Below, piece after piece: positions 62,101 through 64,000 of a stretch of 64,000 nucleotides of DNA. A model generated the notes under the pieces. It did not search any database. It was not told the origin of the DNA and worked only from the letters and a program-made list of their open reading frames with translations. The translations under genes and the position numbers were made by a program. The DNA is from Rectinema sp003452735 (GTDB taxonomy: Bacteria > Spirochaetota > Spirochaetia > Treponematales > Rectinemataceae). Every line of letters starts with the position of its first letter. Position 1 is the stretch's first letter. The stretch covers positions 62,001 through 126,000 of the forward strand of contig DAOOGR010000001.1 of assembly GCA_035415815.1 (NCBI GenBank), given 5' to 3'.

Positions 62101-64000
62101 TGAGATAGGGGTAGAGGGAGGGGGAGTGAAGGGTATAGGGGTAGGGGCAGGTATTTGTAAAGTTAAGGTAGGGGAAGAAAGTTATGAGGTAAGGTATGAG
62201 GGGGTTATAGGGGGAGGGGAAGTGAAGTTAGGGGGTAGTATAGGTAAGTTAGGAGGTTATGAGGGGGTTGTGGAGTTAGAGGGGGTAGGGATAGGTAAGG
62301 TGATGGAGGCCATAGGGGTAAGAGGAGTAGAAGGTAAGGTTAGGGGGCGGATATATGGGTTAGAGAGGGGAGGGAAGATATCTTGGAGTATAAGTGGGTT
62401 AGGGTATGAGGGGGAGGTGATGGGTATAGGGGTAGGGATAAGAGGAGAAGGGGTAGGGGATGAGAAGGGATATGAGATAAAGGGGTTGGAGGTAAGTATA
62501 GGTAGTTATGATATAGGGTTGAGGGGTAAGGGGATATATGGGGGGGAGTTATTTTCTGGGGAGGTTAGTGGAGGGGGGATGAGGTATGAGGTGAGGGTAG
62601 GGATAAGGGGTGGAGAGGTAAGAGTAGAGGTAGGGAAGGAGTGTAGTGGGGTATTTGAGGTATCTGGGGGTCGTGTAGGGGGGGAGGTAGGGATGGATAA
62701 TTTTGGTATAGGGATAGGGGATGGGGTAATGAGGTTAGGGGGCAAGGCTAGGGGTTGGTATGAGGGTGGGCATTGGGGGATAAGTTTAGATGGGATTAGT
62801 TTGAGGTATGAGGGAGAGGGGGTATATCCCGAGTTAAGGGTTAGCGGATCGGCGGGAGAGCAAGAAGCCAATCTCAATATAGATTATTTACAATATGCTG
62901 GACAATCGCTAAAAGGTTCAATGGCTATCCAATATTCTTCGATAGCTAATCTACTAAAAGATACAAAAATAAATTATTCATTCCTGAGCATTGAAACTAA
63001 TAGGCCAATCCTAGAAGGAAGGATTGTAGCTCTAGACAACAACCTTGAAGTTTCAATTATCGCATCATCAATTCCATTGGAAGAAATATTGCCATCTACT
63101 CTTAATATTTCTGGAGATATAGAGTTAAAGGGAAGTGCAACCATTTTAATATCAGGTAAAAAGTTCAATCTTTCTGATATATCTTATCTGGGTCTGCAAT
63201 TCAACACTAGAAAAGCAGAAATGAAAGGAATATCTTTTTCAGCTTCGGCTGTAATAAAGCTTAAGGGTTCTGCTTTATCTTTGGAATCTGGATTTTTCTC
63301 TTATCAGAACTATAGATTTGAAAATATAAATGCTGAATACGATATAGATACAAAACAAGTCACCTATGATCTGAATTCTAAGATAGTAATTGGTAAACAA
63401 TTGCTAAGCGCTAGGTTGAAAGGCATAGGCGAAAATGTGGATGACTCTATATTTAAACCAGATATGGCTCAGAATTTTAATATTATCGGGGATATAATTG
63501 AAGCAAAATTCGGATCTAGAGCTATAGATCCACTAACCTACTCAATTTCTTATTTGGAACACAACCTACAGATTCATCTAAGCCAAGCAAACGGGGACAG
63601 CATCGATGCCTCGATAAATAATATGACAGATTTTGATCTTGTCTTAAATGATTTATTTAAGGTCAAAGGAAAAGCTAGTGGTAAAATCCAAGCAAACGAA
63701 GTATCAGCTGACATTGTTTTGGAGAAAATTGATTTAACATCGCTAGGAGCTTTGATCTCAAAAGATATTTTACGAGATATCTCGGGAGACGCATCGGCTG
63801 TATTGCATCTCTCTGGAGATATATCAGACCCTAGAATTGAAGGCAGAATCTTATTCAGCAATTTTATTATCGATCCGAATCTATATGTTCTAGAAAAAAT
63901 GGGACCTTTCAATGCAGAAATTACTATAAGTGATGGGGTAGTGGAATTAAGTCCAACAATTGTGAATATTGGAACTGGCGATATTTCCCTTGCTGCGACT
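59192..64000 (+). CDS. giant TamB/AsmA-like protein, 3' end beyond the window, with a cytosine-depleted repeat core
   Basis: One forward frame is open from the ATG at 59192 to the last base (1,603 codons). Residues 6-27 are a membrane signal-anchor (SVILIVLFSLTLAICGSIAI), and KYDYLDIESLNRFSMHGIEL resembles the TamB/AsmA N terminus. The rest is long beta-strand repeats, as in TamB, which moves lipids or helps barrel proteins across the periplasm. Residues 1-279 and 1224-1603 use normal codons. Residues 280-1223 are C-depleted, G-rich, with in-frame repeats (see tract entry). The tract codes mainly Gly, Glu, Val, Ile, Tyr, Arg and Lys in strand-like patterns (YEGEV, YEGIRL, SGEGIGIRG). bamA often follows tamB in spirochaetes, but that lies outside the window. 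Confidence 0.75.
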   Translation, partial: MKTKKSVILIVLFSLTLAICGSIAIIDLVQREVQVLAIRALDKLQSTIVDTTGLILKYDYLDIESLNRFSMHGIELIRSDPLDQNNSEFPSYLEFSLPSERSNYKEQPPLKINKLSVRISFWALFAGQNNEAVRDITVDDVQISLYFPNDEYIINKILANFVSGKAKSLPHFELSIGPIRAEVREIAKQPNSSIDKDVINGGSLTIESLQFSSLTDSPVILAPSVILKANGLFGLPKELNAEFSLRGSGNADLSNIDMNIELQASSTNWHIIPQQLLLQKRGSRIECEREGGGGLVRGWYESGEWGLEGVFEGYRAGEDIGVGGVWGNLVRGSEVSGKVEVGGKGKELVGYEVDLGIEIGEGIEIFGKGVGGIGVRLKGVGDIGRYIGEVSVVKGGGKVRYEGEVGYEGIRLVGRYEVSGEGIGIRGEVRGGGGAYEIGVEGGGVKGIGVGAGICKVKVGEESYEVRYEGVIGGGEVKLGGSIGKLGGYEGVVELEGVGIGKVMEAIGVRGVEGKVRGRIYGLERGGKISWSISGLGYEGEVMGIGVGIRGEGVGDEKGYEIKGLEVSIGSYDIGLRGKGIYGGELFSGEVSGGGMRYEVRVGIRGGEVRVEVGKECSGVFEVSGGRVGGEVGMDNFGIGIGDGVMRLGGKARGWYEGGHWGISLDGISLRYEGEGVYPELRVSGSAGEGGLRFEQLEVIGEGYGFKGSIDLKEEGGRYIFIGSGRGEGALGEGSEYSIWGGVKGKGVELRVGVQGLEVRGYEVEGYADLIGEVDIGELLKGSWEGLGDISGEVAIGLRGSGLSVVEQRFKVSKRGSRIECEREGGGGLVRGWYESGEWGLEGVFEGYRAGEDIGVGGVWGNLVRGSEVSGKVEVGGKGKELVGYEVDLGIEIGEGIEIFGKGVGGIGVRLKGVGDIGRYIGEVSVVKGGGKVRYEGEVGYEGIRLVGRYEVSGEGIGIRGEVRGGGGAYEIGVEGGGVKGIGVGAGICKVKVGEESYEVRYEGVIGGGEVKLGGSIGKLGGYEGVVELEGVGIGKVMEAIGVRGVEGKVRGRIYGLERGGKISWSISGLGYEGEVMGIGVGIRGEGVGDEKGYEIKGLEVSIGSYDIGLRGKGIYGGELFSGEVSGGGMRYEVRVGIRGGEVRVEVGKECSGVFEVSGGRVGGEVGMDNFGIGIGDGVMRLGGKARGWYEGGHWGISLDGISLRYEGEGVYPELRVSGSAGEQEANLNIDYLQYAGQSLKGSMAIQYSSIANLLKDTKINYSFLSIETNRPILEGRIVALDNNLEVSIIASSIPLEEILPSTLNISGDIELKGSATILISGKKFNLSDISYLGLQFNTRKAEMKGISFSASAVIKLKGSALSLESGFFSYQNYRFENINAEYDIDTKQVTYDLNSKIVIGKQLLSARLKGIGENVDDSIFKPDMAQNFNIIGDIIEAKFGSRAIDPLTYSISYLEHNLQIHLSQANGDSIDASINNMTDFDLVLNDLFKVKGKASGKIQANEVSADIVLEKIDLTSLGALISKDILRDISGDASAVLHLSGDISDPRIEGRILFSNFIIDPNLYVLEKMGPFNAEITISDGVVELSPTIVNIGTGDISLAAT
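60029..61258 (+). repeat. long direct repeat, copy 1
   Basis: This copy matches 61631-62860 at a fixed offset of 1602 bp (534 codons), in frame. By eye, 60029-61242 is identical in both. Two mismatches follow (61243 T to C, 61252 A to G), both silent third positions (Ser, Ala). Divergence is complete after 61258. It encodes residues about 280-689. Confidence 0.9.
60031..62860 (+). other. cytosine-depleted, G-run-rich coding tract
   Basis: By hand count, 60031-61260 holds 25 C in 1,230 nt (2.0 percent). The spacer 61261-61630 holds 21 C in 370 nt (5.7 percent), while a flanking 60-nt line (59821-59880) has 15 C. Sampled lines are 50-57 percent G. The change at 60031 and at about 62860 is abrupt. 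The frame of the TamB-like gene remains open through the tract although the other two forward frames contain many TAG and TGA codons. Runs of three to seven G are found throughout. Confidence 0.92.
61631..62860 (+). repeat. long direct repeat, copy 2
   Basis: Second copy of the 1.23-kb repeat, encoding residues about 814-1223. The preceding base differs from copy 1 (61630 C against 60028 A). At its right edge the sequence returns to normal composition within a few bases (CAAGAAGCC at 62861). GAGCAAG occurs at both its left (61628-61634) and right (62858-62864) junctions, a possible short homology at the boundaries. Confidence 0.9.

Noticed and set aside
60031..62860. Diversity-generating retroelement variable/template repeat
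   Set aside because: No reverse transcriptase, no accessory gene and no adenine-specific variation between the two copies. The copies are near identical and the bias is loss of C, not change at A.
60031..62860. CRISPR array or short-tandem satellite
   Set aside because: There is no regular short repeat with spacers. The structure is two long copies with one coding frame.
1..64000. tRNA, rRNA, insertion sequences, phage or integrase genes
   Set aside because: Scanned by eye and by protein recognition. No conserved T-loop plus acceptor pattern, rRNA segment, transposase or integrase was found.

Overview
The window reads as a chromosomal segment of a spirochaete, most likely a Treponema/Spirochaeta/Rectinema-like member of the Spirochaetales. 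This is inferred from gene content and not from a marker search. Pointers are a double-membrane lifestyle (outer-membrane barrel candidates, many lipoproteins, a TamB-like protein, PBP1A, TRAP substrate binding), several enzymes with atypical motifs, and moderate AT-rich base composition. Genes are packed densely on both strands with many 4-nt and longer overlaps. No rRNA, tRNA, CRISPR array, transposase or phage gene was seen, and no gene-free stretch longer than about 200 bp exists.

Layout. 1-6.7 kb: Rrf2 regulator and an orphan TRAP binding protein, dacA and asnS, a TM2 protein, a caspase-like lipoprotein and a small barrel protein. 6.7-20 kb: SH3 lipoprotein and DUF445 protein, folC, a HAD-like protein, a four-gene minus-strand operon (unknown protein, outer-membrane protein, lipoprotein, RarA-like ATPase with a long extra domain), several unknowns including an HExxH protein, and an FtsB-like protein. 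20-28.3 kb: PBP1A, then gap-pgk, cysK-cysE, tpiA and secG. 28.4-34.3 kb: J-domain protein, parvulin-type isomerase, nusB, map, htrA and a phosphoribosyltransferase. 34.3-42.7 kb: glgC, an mrfA-mrfB (yprA-yprB) DNA-repair pair, rlmN, TPR protein, rsmD and smpB. 42.6-50 kb: SUMF1/PEGA protein, lepB and a catalytically degenerate lepB paralogue, hemW, a sugar-isomerase-like protein, an MBL-fold protein, a pentapeptide protein and a zinc-ribbon protein. 50-59.1 kb: murI-rsgA-mutS2, yebC-ruvC-ruvA-ruvB-queA, and tmk on the other strand.

The standout is the last gene, a TamB/AsmA-like inner-membrane-anchored protein that begins at 59192 and is still open at the window end (1,603 codons visible). 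Its ends have ordinary composition, but codons about 280-1223 (60031-62860) are written almost without cytosine on the coding strand: 25 C in the 1,230 nt from 60031 to 61260 by hand count. The segment is very rich in G runs. It contains two in-frame direct repeats of about 1.23 kb with a 1602-bp period, identical by eye over 1,214 bp, separated by a less extreme spacer. The frame stays open although TAG, TGA and TAA occur freely in the other two forward frames. The encoded repeats use a reduced amino-acid alphabet (Gly, Glu, Val, Ile, Tyr, Arg, Lys, Ser, Leu) with almost no Ala, Pro, Thr, His or Gln. I know of no named system that explains this pattern. It is the main candidate for a previously undescribed phenomenon.

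Functionally the window mixes housekeeping modules (translation, glycolysis, peptidoglycan, protein export) with a strong DNA-repair/recombination set (RarA-like, MrfAB, MutS2, RuvABC). Several enzymes lack canonical catalytic residues: the second LepB, MurI, Tmk, the MBL protein and the HAD-like protein. Those are reported individually.
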